DNA from: Peltaster fructicola
Taxonomy: Eukaryota > Ascomycota > Dothideomycetes
Assembly (NCBI GenBank): GCA_001592805.2
Contig: CP051142.1
Coordinates: forward strand, 1,054,001-1,118,000
Reading direction: 5' to 3'
DNA length: 64,000 bases
Each line of letters starts with the position of its first letter. The first letter of the stretch is position 1. A model generated the notes under the pieces. That model was not told the DNA's origin. It ran no database searches and saw only the letters and a list, made by a program, of their open reading frames with translations. The position numbers and the translations under genes were made by a program. Positions 1-11,926 of this stretch are shown here, piece by piece.

Positions 1-529
1 ATTTCAGCCTTCCAGAGCACGAGACTGACCTAGACAGTTCATCTACCGATTGAAGACATGTCCAGAAGTATGCCTCGGACTCTTCACGAGTAGTGAGGAC
101 AGCACGGCAGTCACAGCAGCAACAAGCAGACCTATAGACAGTGATGCACCTGCTCGCAAGGCTATCCTACTCGGTCATATCGTGTCCACCAGGACAACAC
201 ATTCCACAGTCAGCGATGAAGACATGGCCTATCCCACTGATGCCAATCCTGACCCGAAACTTGGTCACAAGGAACATGGTCGCACAGTGTGTCTGCACTC
301 TCTAGCTGTGCTGCCTGGCTTTCAGAAGCAGAAACTTGGGACGACTTTGATGCGTGCCTATATCAAGCAGATACAATCACAAGACGTAGCCGATCGCATC
401 GCGCTGATTGCGCACGACTATTTGATCGCCTTCTACGAGAAGTTTGGCTTCAAGAGTCTGGGTCCTTCGAAAGCACAGTTCGGTGGAGGTGGTTGGTATG
501 ATATGGTGCTTGAGCTCAAGGACGAGTAA
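1..529 (+). CDS. GNAT acetyltransferase, AANAT-like, 5' partial
   Basis: This is the C-terminal part of a GNAT-fold N-acetyltransferase resembling the fungal/animal arylalkylamine (serotonin) or polyamine acetyltransferases, which move acetyl from acetyl-CoA to amines. Visible are an FIYRLKTCPE segment, a β4 strand with LHSLAVLPGFQ, the acetyl-CoA loop QKQKLGTTLMR, and the C-terminal FYEKFGFKSLG hairpin typical of GNATs. No ATG fits: the first in-frame M-like codon (50) is TTG inside the conserved block, so the gene starts left of the window. From base 3 a different frame reads PEHETDLD, which matches the FPxxE region expected just before FIYRL, so one base seems missing near 36-39 (TT run). 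The stop is TAA at 527-529. Family assignment is firm; the substrate is not known. Confidence 0.75.
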
Positions 530-982
530 TGGACATGGGAACTTACAAGCATTGCTCTGCGACTGCTGACAACATTGCACGGCTCGACCTTCTTGGGTAT
601 GCATACAGGGGCCACACAACATATTTCACACTCTCGCGACAATAGTGAACGAGCGCGCCCGAGCGGTCTCGATTGCGCAACAAGTGATCAAGCATCCTTG
701 CTCGAAGTTCCCTCAACTGATATCAGTCTCATTGTGGTGGCGACAGTGTAGAAGGCAAGACTGAGTGTTACATTCCCCGACGATCGCAAGCTTCGTCTTG
801 TGTATGAAGTTCACCAACCGCTGGACTACCTAGCTCCAGTGAACCTGGTTGTCTCGCCTGCTGCAATCCACCTTGGTTGTGAAAAGCTCGTGGTGCTCGG
901 AGACACAAGATGCATCAAACAGTTACACAGCGCTCTGTATGCATTTCTGACACCTTAATGGGTGCCCCTGAGTCGCATCGGC
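530..982. other. Intergenic, convergent 3' ends
   Basis: This gap lies between the GNAT stop and the dihydroorotase stop on the other strand. A stop-free plus-strand frame of about 68 codons ends at TAA 956-958 (VTFPDDRKLRLVYEV...), with an AG acceptor just before it. It could be a last exon, but I find no convincing first exon or family. Confidence 0.4.
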
Positions 983-2156
983 TCATTTCACCCATTGCAC
1001 ATCCCATGTCATCTTGCCTTTCCTGAACGGCACAACTTCGATCTTTCCATCCTGTGTCGTCAAAATGTCCTCAACAGCACTAGCAGGACTCCGTAGCACG
1101 ATGCGTTCGTTGCCTGGGTTCTCGACACGATAGAAAGCTCGGCCATAGCCACTGAGGAAGTTCTCGAGCTTCTCCTTCGTCACGTCTCCAGCAGTCAAGA
1201 CGCCTGACTCGACACCCATCTGCAGAGCATCTATGACATAGCTGACAGCATGCGGTTGTGTGAAGACGCCTGCAGCGACCTTGTCTCCTCGTTTCGAGAT
1301 CGCGGGATGAGGTGCGGAATCTGTGCCTAGGAAGAACTTCGGGCTGCCACTCACTGCAGTCTTGAGCAGTGCTCGACGATCAGACGGCAGCTTTGCTACA
1401 GGCTTGCAGAAGCAATGTGGGTCGCCTGCCCAGTCGTCGACAATGAGGAAGAGGTGGTGTGCTGTCAGTGTTGCAGCAACTGTAGGTCCACACTGTTTCA
1501 CTGCTTCGATTGCAGCACTCGTAGTACAATGCTCAAGGATGATCCTGAGCTTCGGGAAGCGCTTGTGGAGGTCAAGTAGCGTTGGCAGGAAGGCTTCTTC
1601 GGCGTTCAAGACTGTGATGTCCGAGTCTTGAGAGGAGGGCACCTCACCGTGGAGGTTAAGAACCATGTCCTGTCGCTCCATTTCTTCAAAGACTGGGTAG
1701 AATTGCTCGTACGAAACCACACCGGATCCAGAGTTCGTCGTGACACCGTGAGGATACGATTTGATGCCAGTGATGCCGGCTTGTTTCGCTTCGATCACTG
1801 TCTCTGGCGTGATGTCTGGGTGTAGGTACAGAGACATGAGAAACTGCACATTTGGCTCAATGGTCTGCAAAGTCTTCTTGTAGTCCAGGGCATGTTTCAC
1901 CGTAGTGATCGGAGGGACTAGATTTGGCTTGATATTGTTATTTTGCTTCATGATCAACTAGGCTGATCCCGTACCATAACGAAGACAGTGTTTGCACCAC
2001 CTTTACGTATCAATGGTCTGTATCGATCAGCTGTGCGTTCACATTATACGAGGACTCAACTCACACAACCAGCTGAGTCATTGCACCTTCACGTAGGTGA
2101 ACATGCATGTCCGCTGCCGCAGGCAGCTCAATGCCGTCCAGATGCTGCAGCACCAT
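983..2156 (-). CDS. URA4: Dihydroorotase, three exons
   Basis: Dihydroorotase catalyses the third step of de novo pyrimidine synthesis, closing carbamoyl-aspartate to dihydroorotate. Exons run 2156-2065, 2017-1975 and 1927-983, giving 359 residues, close to yeast Ura4 (364). The junctions restore the conserved run from GAMTQLVV to VPLIRKGGANTVFVM and on to PNLVPPITTV. Metal ligands are visible: HVH in DMHVHLREG, the lysine expected to be carboxylated in GIKSYPHG, NLHGE, ILEHCTT and the catalytic Asp in LGTDSAPH. I chose the ATG at 2156 because it lies 9 residues before the conserved IELPAAAD; the open frame extends upstream to 2279 without family similarity. Introns are 46-47 bp with GT..AG ends. 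All key residues are present, so it looks functional. Confidence 0.93.
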
Positions 2157-2291
2157 ATTTTCTTGCCGGTAGAAGTGCTGGTCTGAATGCTCATAGGAAG
2201 TTTTGGGCATGGTGGAGCCCCACATACGCACCTGTGAGTGGTCGGATTGTCTACGACGTATGCCTGAGGCTCTGGACACACTTCCTACTCT

Positions 2292-3035
2292 CTATATGCT
2301 CGACATGGGCTCTGAAGCAAGAGAGACGCTCATGTTTCGATGGAATAGTCTCTTTCTACATGCCCGAAGTGACTTCAATGGATGTATGGGCGCTTCTGCT
2401 AACCCAACATCCTCACCAAGTTGGTACTGGTTGTTGATCGAGCTTACACACTCAATCTTACGGCAGCCACAAGGATGGATCCTTTTCAGATCGTTGTTGT
2501 CAGCATCGCTTCCTGCTGTGGCAAACATTGGAACGCCCAGGTTGTAAGCTTCAATGATTGCAGACTCAAGAGCAGTAGAGTCGAACATTCCGAAAGACAT
2601 GTTGAATACAGACCCTCTCCATGCTGTTTTGTCAGAGGTGATCAGACCTTCGATGTGTCGATCGGTAGTATCATTGATCGCTCTCGCGATGTTGCACGTC
2701 GAATTGCCATTGTTCATGACCTTGACGGAGATGAGGTTCGCCTTCAGAGCAACGCCGTAGTACAAAGGAGCAGTGATACCAGCGACGTGTCTTTCATGAC
2801 CGTCCGATTCCGCCCATATCTCAAGGAGATAAGGCGATTTGCTATTCGGATCGGCGCCGCTCTGAAGCACGACCTTGGAAGTAAGCACGACCGAGAGACA
2901 GCAGTGGCGAGAAAGTGAATATCAACGCGAGCACCTGCTTGGTCGTAATAGTCGTACTGTCCTTGGAGCGGACTGACATTCTCCATGACAGGAGCTTTCA
3001 AGCGGTCAAGTCGGGCAGCTCCGACGATATGTACA
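2292..3035 (-). pseudogene. Subtilisin-like (S8) protease relic
   Basis: Two overlapping minus-strand frames carry pieces of a fungal proteinase-K-type subtilase: YDYYDQAGARVDIHFL (the strand before the catalytic Asp), GADPNSKSP, GHERHVAGITA (catalytic His block, normally GHGTHVAG), YGVALKANLISVKVM, NMSFG and VPMFATAGSDADNN. The Asp motif DTG reads LATAV, the oxyanion Asn of the AGND motif is Ser, the frame changes between the Asp and His blocks, and no GTSMAxP serine motif is found before the dihydroorotase gene begins. This is a decayed, 3'-truncated host protease gene, not an active enzyme. It occupies the space where the URA4 promoter must lie. No recognisable I9 prodomain is seen upstream. 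Confidence 0.8.
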
Positions 3036-4249
3036 CCATATGACGCTCCAAGTACTTGAAACGCTCGTTATGTATGACCGCGAGCAGGCGAGATCGTGCT
3101 CTTGTCGGTCCGAACGTGTCGGTGCATGTCGCAGCCTCTTGCCCTAAGAGCATCACTGCTGGCGGGATCGATGCTGTCTCATATGGGTGTACGTCAGCAG
3201 AAGAGGTGTCGAATCACTTCTGTTCAATCAGAGCCCATTGACTGCGCAGCCGCAGTAAGCACCGAGAGCTTTGTAAGGCGGCGGTCTCGGGGCCAAGACT
3301 TGTTAGGCTCTCATGTGCAATGAAATGCTGTGTGTCGCTGCGATGCCTATCGGTGTCTCTTACAGATAAGGGATCTTGTCGATGGCATTAATGAGAGACA
3401 GCCATGTTCACCGTGACAATTTGGATGGCAAGTCGAAAGCGATGTCTCCAAGACAACTCTAGCTGCCGTAAGCGAAGCAGCCTACTGTATGCATGCCAGC
3501 CTTGGAAGAACAATCCAAGATTGCCAGTCCAGAATATACCGATGATGAAGAGTGATGGTATACAAGATCATGTCTTGATCTCTCGGACGCGCGACCGAGG
3601 ACAATGGACCACCTTGTTGAGGTCTGCTTAAACAGACCTAAAGGTGCTGCCGCCTACCAAGAAATACATAGTGGATTAGTCATGCTGTCACGCTAGCGTG
3701 GTGCACCCTCAATCCGTGTCGCGCTCCAGAGCACCTGCACACCTTCCTTCGTCAAAATCCTCGTTGTGCCTCCATGGCCGACACCATCATATCGCCATGC
3801 ATTGGTCAGCTTTACGCACAAACGCAACCCATGATCACAATGTTGAGACATGCATGCAGACATTGCAGCAGCCATGCAAGCAGCAGTGACACCTCCTGTA
3901 TTGAGCTGGAGCTGGAATCATCCCGAGGCCATTGCGTCATTCCAATGACAGGCTGAGATGTCCATCCTTCGATGATTGAAGGAAGAGATCGTCGTTTCGA
4001 GATTGATTGTTTGACACGCACCACAGTAAGCAAGAGCCGCCTCGTGCTAATTGTGGTTGCGCTGCCTCCACACTGGTAATCAGAACCTGCATTGGTACCT
4101 GCAGGCATACCATGCAGCATGACCCGAACTGCTGATCCAACGCAGCGATCACCATCATCCTTAGGGCCGGCTATTGTCATGAGCTTTACAAGTAGACATC
4201 CCAGTCCTTTGGCTCTCTTCTTCGTTTTTTGATCATTATTTCTGCAGCC
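3036..4249. other. Gene-poor gap upstream of glutaminase
   Basis: About 1.2 kb with only short ORFs and no recognisable domain. It may include more of the decayed subtilase and the glutaminase promoter. Nothing further is supported. Confidence 0.5.
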
Positions 4250-6633
4250 ATGCTTGCCAGACTTATCCTTCCACTTCTACTTCATGCTATCGGACTGTAT
4301 GCTGCAAGCATTTTCTCTCCGCTGAGACCACCTTCCATCCCGCTAGCAGTGAGGTCGCCGTATCTCAGTGCATGGCAGCAAGCTGGTGCCGATGGAGGTA
4401 ATGGAGGCTACTTGGCAGGCCAGTGGCCGACATTCTGGCGGTATTGTTGTCAAAGCCAGGCGTCTAAGTATCACTAACATCTCTGCAGCGGCCAGGTTAC
4501 AGGCTGGACTGGCATGATCAGAGTCGACGACAGCAATTACGTCTGGCTGGGCAATCCTGCTGTGACAAGTCCACTTGTGGAACAGGTCGCCTTTGAGTAC
4601 ACGTCCACTAGAAGCATCTTCACCATGAACGTTGGATCTAAGGTCGGCATGAATGTCACGTTTCTCTCTCCTGTAGAGCCAGACGACCTGCTCAGGGCCT
4701 CCCTGCCATACAGCTATCTCGAAATCAGCGTCTACTCGTTGGACTCGGCACAGCACAATGTCTCCGTCTATACAGACATCTCTGCAGGTGAGTTGCTGGT
4801 AGACGTCGAAGCTATCCGCTAACCGCGAGCAGAATGGGTATCTGGTAATCGTAGTGCAACCGCACAATGGGAATTCGACGTTGTCAGTAACATCACGCAG
4901 TCATCGGACCATGCCTCGACAGAATCTGCGCGCAGGAGATCCAATAGACAGACCACATTGCGAGACATCTCCCGTCCAGAGCTGGCCAGCGGTATAGCGT
5001 ATCACAAATTATGGCGACAAGAGCAGCTTCTATTCTCCGAGGTTAATGAGCAGACTGAATACGGCTACTGGTACTACGCAACAGAAAGCTCCGAGAGTCT
5101 CACGTATCAGTCTGGCACAGACACAGCTGTTCGAGAGCAATTTGTGGCCAATGGATCCCTCGCCAACACGAACGACACTAACTACCGCGCCATCAGCAAT
5201 GCCTATCCTGTCTTTGCATTTGCTGTTGACCTTGGGGCTATCGGAACACTTGCGCAGAGCACGTACTTCCAACTCAGTCTTCATCAGCAGCAAGCAGTCC
5301 AGTTTTTGGGCGCCAATGGTACCCAGATCTTGCCCTCGCTCTGGACTTCGTACTTCGCCACGGATGTCGAGGCACTCTCCTTCTTCTACAACGATTACAG
5401 TAAAGCCGTCACTCGTGCTGACGCCCTCGATCAGAAGATCGCTATAGACTCGATTGCGTCTGCCGGGCAGCAATACGCAGGTCTGACAGCGTTAGCCACA
5501 AGGCAGGCATTCGGCTCCCTTGAGTGGACGAACACACCTACGGAACCACTGGTGTTCATGAAAGAGATCAGCAGTGACGGCAACGTCAACACTGTGGATG
5601 TCATCTTTCCTTTTCATCCTATCGCAATCTACCTCAATCCTAAGATCCTGAAATACCTCCTTGATCCGCTGTTCATCAACCAAGAATCCGGCAACTGGCC
5701 GCAGACATACACCATTCACGACATTGGCAGCGCTTTTCCAAACGCCACGGGACACCCTGATGGCAAAGCAGAAGACCAGCCTCTCGAGGAGTGCGGCAAT
5801 ATGTTGATCATGACTCTGGCCTACGCACAACGCAGCAACGACAGTGCATATCTCTCCCAGCACTACAACATTCTCAAGCAGTGGACTGGCTATCTTGTGA
5901 ATGATAGTCTCATCCCTGCCAACCAGATCTCGACAGATGACTTTGCAGGCAGTCTTGCCAACCAGACAAACCTTGCTCTCAAGGGCATGATCGGTATCGA
6001 AGCCTTTGCACAGATCGCGAATCGTACTGGTCAAGTCGTTGATGGCGTGAACTACACTCAGATTGCGCACAGCTATATCGATCAATGGCAGAGCCTGGGT
6101 ATCGCTTCGACAGCTAGCCCACCTCACACGACACTGGCATATGGCGAGAACGATACGCACGGCCTGCTCTATAATTTATATGCGGACAGAGAGCTCGGTC
6201 TTCAATTGGTGCCACAAAGTGTGTACGATATGCAGAGCAGCTTCTATCCGACAGTAATCAACCAGTATGGCGTACCACTAGACACTAGACACACGTACAC
6301 GAAGGGTAAGGAGGACTTCGATGCTTCTCGTTACCAGCTAACATGCCACAGCGGACTGGGAGTTGTACGTTGCAGCCATCGCATCCAACACGACCAGAGA
6401 TCTCCTCATCAGCACAATAGCAACGTGGTTGGGCAAGACAACGACAGCTTATGCTTGGTCAGACCTGTATGAGACTGTGACTGGAGGGTGAGTCTAATGT
6501 ATTTCACTTGCTTCTAGCTGACACAACTTCTAGATTTCCTTCATCACCAATGTTCATCAATCGACCAGTCATTGGAGGCATCTTTGCACCGCTGGCCTTG
6601 GACAGTGCTCCAGCAGCTGCGAATGGCACATGA
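4250..6633 (+). CDS. gtaA: Secreted glutaminase GtaA-like, five exons
   Basis: This matches the fungal extracellular glutaminase A family (DUF5127/DUF4965/DUF1793), thought to hydrolyse glutamine to glutamate outside the cell. Exons are 4250-4440, 4489-4787, 4833-6305, 6352-6487 and 6534-6633; each junction is in phase and restores conserved text (GQWPTFWR/GQVTGW, YTDISA/EWVSGN, HTYTK/ADWELYVAAI, ETVTGG/FPSSPMF). The N-terminus is a signal peptide (MLARLILPLLLHAIGLYA). The central part has RAISNAYPVFAFAVDLG, YTIHDIGSAFPNATGHPDG and EECGNMLIMTLAYA, all family hallmarks. Many NxS/T sequons fit secretion. The ATG at 4250 is the first in frame; 4229 is TTG. The C-terminus IGGIFAPLALD is typical of complete members. 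No damage seen. Confidence 0.92.
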
Positions 6634-6753
6634 TATCATTCGATCAAAGGAAGTAGCGTCAACTCTTGTCGCTTAATCAAATCGATGTCACTTTTGCTGC
6701 GTAGATTCCCTACTCTATATGCTGGTGTCTGTGTGTCAGATCTTTAGCGACAT

Positions 6754-7658
6754 TCACAGGTCGAAGAGCTTGAGCTCGGCCATGGTATCACCTGGGTTGG
6801 TGACAGCATGACCAATGGTGCGTGGGTCCTCGTAAATCTCGTAGTCGTTACCGCCCTTGTAGGTCTTGTCGCCGAAGAAGTGAATGGTAGTGTAGTCGAC
6901 ACCGCCTGGCAGGTTCTTCTCGTTCTCAACGTGCTGGAGCGCGTAGGTCTTATCCCAACCTCGTGGGAAGACGTCGAAGGAGATCTGTCCTCCAATAGAG
7001 TAGCTAGAGCAGATCAGCATAAGTTGCGCGACAATATCGTCCAGTACTCACGTCAAGCCAAGATCAGAGAACTCCTTCTTTATGGCCTCAACGAAGTTGG
7101 CACGGATCTTGTGTTCAAGGTCGAACTTCTCGTAGTCGAGACGCTCCTGAATGCTAGCATTACGTCCGATTGGGCTGACATTGATCATGCCGTTCCTGAA
7201 CTCGATGAATGTACCACGCTTGATTGGAATGTCCAGATCTGCAATGTAGTGGAGGATGAACTTCACCAGTCTCTTGTAGTTATCCTCGCCGATCCACTTG
7301 ATGAAGCTGTGCGAAGCCAATGGCTGTCCCATGCGGTATGCGGTCAACCCATTCTCGGCGAAGCAGAAGTCGAAGAGGGTGGTCACTGGGATGGAGGCGG
7401 TACCGAGCTGCTCCTGCTGCTTGACAAGGTCAGAGCCACCGACGAATCCGATTGCGACCTTGTGGCGGAGTGCAGAGAGGAGTTGCAGCATCTCTGGTGA
7501 GACATCCTGTACGTGGTCAGCGGATTGAGCAGTGCTAGGGAGCATGAATTGCTTACTCGTCTTGCTGGAGTGAGGGTTCCATCTACGTCGAACAGACAGA
7601 TTGTGTTCTTGATTGGTCGCTCCGCCAGCGATGGGATGACTGTTGCTGCTACTGCCAT
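6754..7658 (-). CDS. SEC53: Phosphomannomutase
   Basis: A HAD-superfamily phosphomannomutase that converts mannose-6-phosphate to mannose-1-phosphate in the cytosol, feeding GDP-mannose for glycosylation and cell-wall mannan. Exons are 7658-7557, 7506-7052 and 7003-6754, giving 268 residues. The nucleophile motif [11 protein letters not shown] is at the N-terminus, followed by [24 protein letters not shown], the cap segment [15 protein letters not shown] and the C-terminal [19 protein letters not shown] and [17 protein letters not shown]. The 48-50 bp introns join in phase (TPARR/DVSPEM, SDLGLT/YSIGG). Start MAVAATV at 7658 is the only ATG before the nucleophile. It looks intact. Confidence 0.95.
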
Positions 7659-8097
7659 GGTGTCTGTGGACTGTCGTGTTGTGGTTGATGATGGTTGCCG
7701 AGAGATAATTTCAATGGCTCCTCAGTGGGGTTACAGCCGTCGAGTGTCTGTCAGGAGTCGAGACACAGAGCAAGCACCTTATTACAGCAGTTGCTCGTGG
7801 ACAAGTGTCTCGAGGGTATCTTGCAGGCCGCGTGTCTGTCAACGAAGAAACTTGTCTGATGTTCTGGAGAGTTTGAATGCGGTGTGGACGCAGGTACCCA
7901 TTGAGCATTCACAGCCCCGCAACCTTACAGGGTTTCGTACAGTAGTCGAAGGTATCACATGTAAAAATGCCAGATTGCAAAAGGTTATGATTCATGCTGT
8001 CTCTCTCGCTATGCATTCTTCTTACTGCTCTGAAGATGTGGCCTCAAGCTGACGTGTAAAGCGTGAGTCACTCGGTCGGACGCACAGATGCTTCGCT
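7659..8097. other. Intergenic, SEC53 promoter side
   Basis: About 440 bp between the SEC53 start and the eIF2-gamma stop, both on the minus strand. No protein domain is seen; it should hold the SEC53 promoter and the eIF2-gamma 3' UTR. Confidence 0.5.
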
Positions 8098-9743
8098 TCA
8101 TGCCTCCTGCGGCTCGACTGTAGTTCCAGCTTGGATCGTGGCCCTGTGCGATGTTAGAAATGATGATATGTTTCAGCAGACGAAGGACGTACCATCCAAT
8201 CAACCGCCAATGCTTCTCGATTCTTCGACTCAGAGCGACCTTCTCACCAATCTCTGTGCATGCTGGACTTGTCAACTGAAGCTTAGCAGCATCAGCCTTG
8301 ACAGCGACGACCTTAGCGCCAGTCGCAGTAGAACCAATGTTGACCATGAGCACCTCGTTCTTCGAAAGCTTGGCCACCTTGGCTTGCTTGCCGTCAGCAG
8401 TCTTGACACCCAAAAGTCTTCGAAGCAGGAAGTAGTTGACTTCCAGCTCCGTGTAGATCTTAGGCAGCTTGCCCTTCAAACCGAGTACGAAACCGACAAG
8501 TCGATCGGCACGGCAAAGTGTAGGGTCGATGCGGGTGCCAACACCGATAAGTCCACCAGGGACGGCGAACTTGAGGTGGTTGTTCTCTGCGAAGAGCGAA
8601 ACCACTCGAGAGAAGATGGGCTTGCACTGGATCTTGCCGTGCTCGTCCTTACTCACGATACCTGGTCTGATCTCGATTTCGTCGCCAAGCTTGAGAATAC
8701 CAGTCAGGATAGAACCACCCGCGACACCGCCTTGCAGCTCGTCGATCTCGGATCCAGGCTTGTTGACGTCGAACGATCGAATGACAATAAGATGTGGGTC
8801 GTCCTGGAAGTTTCGCATTGGCACAGGGATCTTCGTTACAAGCATCTCGTTGATAGCGTCGATGTTGAACTTTAACTGAGCAGAGATAGGAATGATGGGT
8901 GAGTCGTCTGCAACAGTACCACGAATGAACTTCTTGATCGAGTCGTAGTGTGATGCGGCTGCTTCTTGTCGCATCAGGTCGACCTTGTTCTGCAGAATGA
9001 TGATATGATTCAGCTTCATGATCTCGATGGCTGCAAGATGCTCCGACGTCTGTGGTTGTGGACATGGCTCGTTGCCAGCAATAAGAAGGAGAGCTGCATC
9101 CATGACAGCAGCTCCGGAAAGCATAGTGCTCATCAGAATGTCGTGACCTGGGCAGTCAACAAAGCTATGAATTTGTCAGTATCATGCTATGTCTTTTCAA
9201 CCACCATACTCACGAGACGTGTCGCAACAGACGGTATGTTCCCTCACAGCCATCTCTTTCGCATGGAGGATCGACCTCTTTCTCGCTCTTGTAACTTCGG
9301 TAGCATGTTGGTCGTGGGCACTCTTCGTTATCACACTTGTAGATCTTGGCGTTGGCATATCCCAGCTTGATCGTGATGTTTCGCTCCAGCTCGTTCTTGA
9401 ATCGCACAGTCTGCACGCCTGATATCGCCTTTACCACCGTACTCTTTCCGTGTGCGACATGGCCGATGGTGCCGATATTTATCGTTGCCTGTCTTGCGAT
9501 GATCTCTGGTGAAAGAGGTGTGAGGCTTGCAACGTCGAGATCCTTCGGGTCTGGTTGCTCTGGCAGTTCGGGTCTCAGTGCTGCTGCTGCGGCAATTGCG
9601 TTGGATTTCTTCAAAGCAGATTTTGGCATCGGCGCTGGACCTTTCTCGTGTTTCGATAACGACTCATCGTCTGGCTGTGCTGCCAACTCGGGCGACTGTG
9701 GTGGTGTCTCCTCGTCGGAGGGATATTCGCCGTTGGTCGCCAT
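8098..9743 (-). CDS. GCD11: Translation initiation factor eIF2 gamma
   Basis: The GTP-binding subunit of eIF2, which brings initiator Met-tRNA to the 40S ribosome. Exons are 9743-9214, 9164-8193 and 8143-8098, giving 515 residues. G1 is [10 protein letters not shown]3 is DCPGHD, G4 is NKVD; a cysteine-rich zinc knuckle (CDNEEC...C...C) lies in the N-terminal GTPase part, followed by the β-barrel domains ([22 protein letters not shown]). The third exon is only 46 nt and restores the ending [16 protein letters not shown]; reading through the 49-bp intron gives an unrelated tail. The first 90 residues are a polar fungal extension. All GTPase motifs are intact. Confidence 0.95.
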
Positions 9744-10228
9744 GATTGCGACTACTGGTCGAGTTGAGAGGCAAGTGGGTAGTCCTGTGCGTGAGATCTC
9801 GAGGATGTGCGCCGATTCCTATGTCGAGGTTCTGTCGTCCTGCGGATGGCTCGACAAACGGTACTCGGTTGCTTCACTGTTCTCAGAGGACGTCTTCGAG
9901 TAGTTGTGGTCGATGGCAATTCATCGAAGTCTACAGCTGCAGTGGCTATGATTCACACGTCAATTTCTATTGCAGCCAATCATTCTGTCGCTGCGGGGTC
10001 GTTTCGACTGCCCACAGCGAAAGAATGCCAAGATTTCGATCCAACATGACATGCACTGATCGATTACACTATGAGTGCACAGCACTGATGGAAAGACTTA
10101 CACAGTGTCCTGGTCTTAAAATCATATGGTCAGCACTTGCGTACGAGATGCATATGACTGTATAATCACAGACGACTCTCATTCACGTTGAGGCATACCC
10201 AAGAACAATCTGACGACACGCAAACATG
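9744..10228. other. Intergenic upstream of eIF2 gamma
   Basis: About 485 bp holding the eIF2-gamma promoter and the 3' side of the trypsin-fold gene. No gene is visible. Confidence 0.5.
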
Positions 10229-11095
10229 CTATTCTAGCACTATTGCGTTATCACTGCTGCTCCCAGCACTCTTCTTCGCGTCGTCAGAGGACTGCTCCGC
10301 CAAGAAGGCTATCACAGCTTCAAGGGCGACACCACGGCGCATACCTGTCTCATCATCCCAGGATGAGTGCAGGCCAACCAGTAGACCGGTCGACCGTTCG
10401 ATCAGAGGGGCGCCGCTATGTCCCCAATACGTCCAGCAATCATGCATGAGGGCGCCGATCTCTGAGTTATCCTGGATGTCTTGTCCAACATCACAACCCC
10501 GGTATCTACCTTCGCTGACATGAATCACATCGTATCCAGTTGCAACACCAGCCCTGGAGTGCTCAAGATCTTCGCTTCCTGGATGACCAACACACAGCAG
10601 TCGGGTACTGACTTTAGGCATGATGGTGCCTATCTTCGCACATGACCATATCCTCAAGTTCGATGCCTGCTCGGCACGCTCGGCAGCGACGATCTGTAGG
10701 AGCGCCAGGTCTCGAACGCCGTCCCAAGCAGTACAGCGAGCTTGCACCACTATTCCTGATGCCGAGATGAGCCACATACTCTTGCTGACGGCGTCGTGCT
10801 TAGATTCACCTAAGCAGTGCGAGCAGGTGAGGAGAAGACCACCCGGCGCGATGCATACAGCAGTACCAGCTTCTTCCTGTGCAAATACGAAGACTGATTG
10901 TACTGCCTCCACGAGCACAGGTCTGTTGGGTGCATCCTCAGCAAGCCCATCAACGAATTGGCGGATCTGCGACTCGGCAGCTTGCAGCTTGGAGCGTTTC
11001 ACGTGCAGAAGGCTCAGGTCAGAAGTCTTGAGTCGTGTGTTCTGCCTCGTCAGCCGCGCTGGTAGGTTTTTGACCAGTAGCCTAGGTCTCACCAT
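10229..11095 (-). CDS. Trypsin-fold (S1-like) serine protease protein
   Basis: A single-exon 288-residue protein with a chymotrypsin/trypsin-2-like fold. The triad can be placed: His in LLLTCSHCLGE, Asp in WDGVRDLALLQIV and Ser in YWGHSGAPLIE, followed by GLLVGLHSSWDD. The GTAVCIAPGGLLLT strand before the His is typical. There is no signal peptide, so it is probably intracellular, as for other fungal trypsin-like peptidase-domain proteins. The first 60 residues are basic and helical (KRSKLQAAESQIRQFV), the tail is serine/aspartate rich. The start ATG at 11093-11095 is the first in frame. The substrate is unknown; activity is inferred only from the triad. Confidence 0.75.
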   Translation of the reverse strand: MVRPRLLVKNLPARLTRQNTRLKTSDLSLLHVKRSKLQAAESQIRQFVDGLAEDAPNRPVLVEAVQSVFVFAQEEAGTAVCIAPGGLLLTCSHCLGESKHDAVSKSMWLISASGIVVQARCTAWDGVRDLALLQIVAAERAEQASNLRIWSCAKIGTIMPKVSTRLLCVGHPGSEDLEHSRAGVATGYDVIHVSEGRYRGCDVGQDIQDNSEIGALMHDCWTYWGHSGAPLIERSTGLLVGLHSSWDDETGMRRGVALEAVIAFLAEQSSDDAKKSAGSSSDNAIVLE

Positions 11096-11926
11096 GCTGC
11101 AAGCTCAGATGACGCTGTCTGTCGTATCTTGCTATGATGCCGGTGATCTATGCATGGGAACTTGATGCATATACGAAACGCTAAAAGTGAAGGGATCAGC
11201 TGTCGTATCCTCTGAGCACAGCCTGGCTGCCTTGACCATTGATGAGTCATCGCGTGCTTTGCCGCAGACGAAGGAGATAACCATTGGTCGTGCTAGTGGT
11301 GAGGAGGATACTGTGCGCGAAGAAGAGCCCATGCGATGGAGTTGCCTACCTCGATGCAGCACATAGGTGGATAGCCATCGATGACAGCATGCACATCGGT
11401 GGCGCCATAGAGACGAAGAAGGCTTTGATGAAGCAGTCTCCAACCTCGCTACACGCCAAGCCAGGAGTACAACCCGTAAGCTGTGCCTCACAGGCGTAAT
11501 TTGTGTTCCGAACGCGCATAAGCAAGCATATGTCTGACAACGCCTTAATTTTGTTTTCCTGGAATAGCAAGCAACCCTTTGCGCACACACGGCCGACCAC
11601 TATTCGTCATCTCGCATTCCCACTCTGTACAGACTCGTGTGTCGAGATCAAGCCTTCTGCAATACCAGAGTTCCCTTGTGGTGGAACGGAAGTGGGTTCA
11701 AGTACCTGAAGAGACCCTGCATCCCGCATTTAACCACTGCTTAGATGGCTCGGTTAACAGATGCTATCGCATGGTGATCAAGAGCTAGCAACACTAACCC
11801 CGCAGCACATCAAGCACATGCGCAACGAGGGCAGTGAGTCCAGGCATGCCTGCCGTGCTTTATATTGTCAGCTTCCTGCAATGAGCGGCATGTCTCCTTG
11901 TCTCATACCCCTACCCTACCAGCACC
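11096..11926. other. Gap between protease and GMC genes
   Basis: About 830 bp between divergently read genes. Several 60-150 codon ORFs on both strands have no recognisable content. A GGTTCAAGT near 11692 looks like a tRNA B box, but no A box or cloverleaf surrounds it. Confidence 0.5.

Noticed and set aside
750-958. Open frame after an AG acceptor as a last exon
   Set aside because: No first exon found; length is within chance for six frames.
11640-11720. Possible tRNA from GGTTCAAGT near 11692
   Set aside because: No matching A box and no cloverleaf stems around it.
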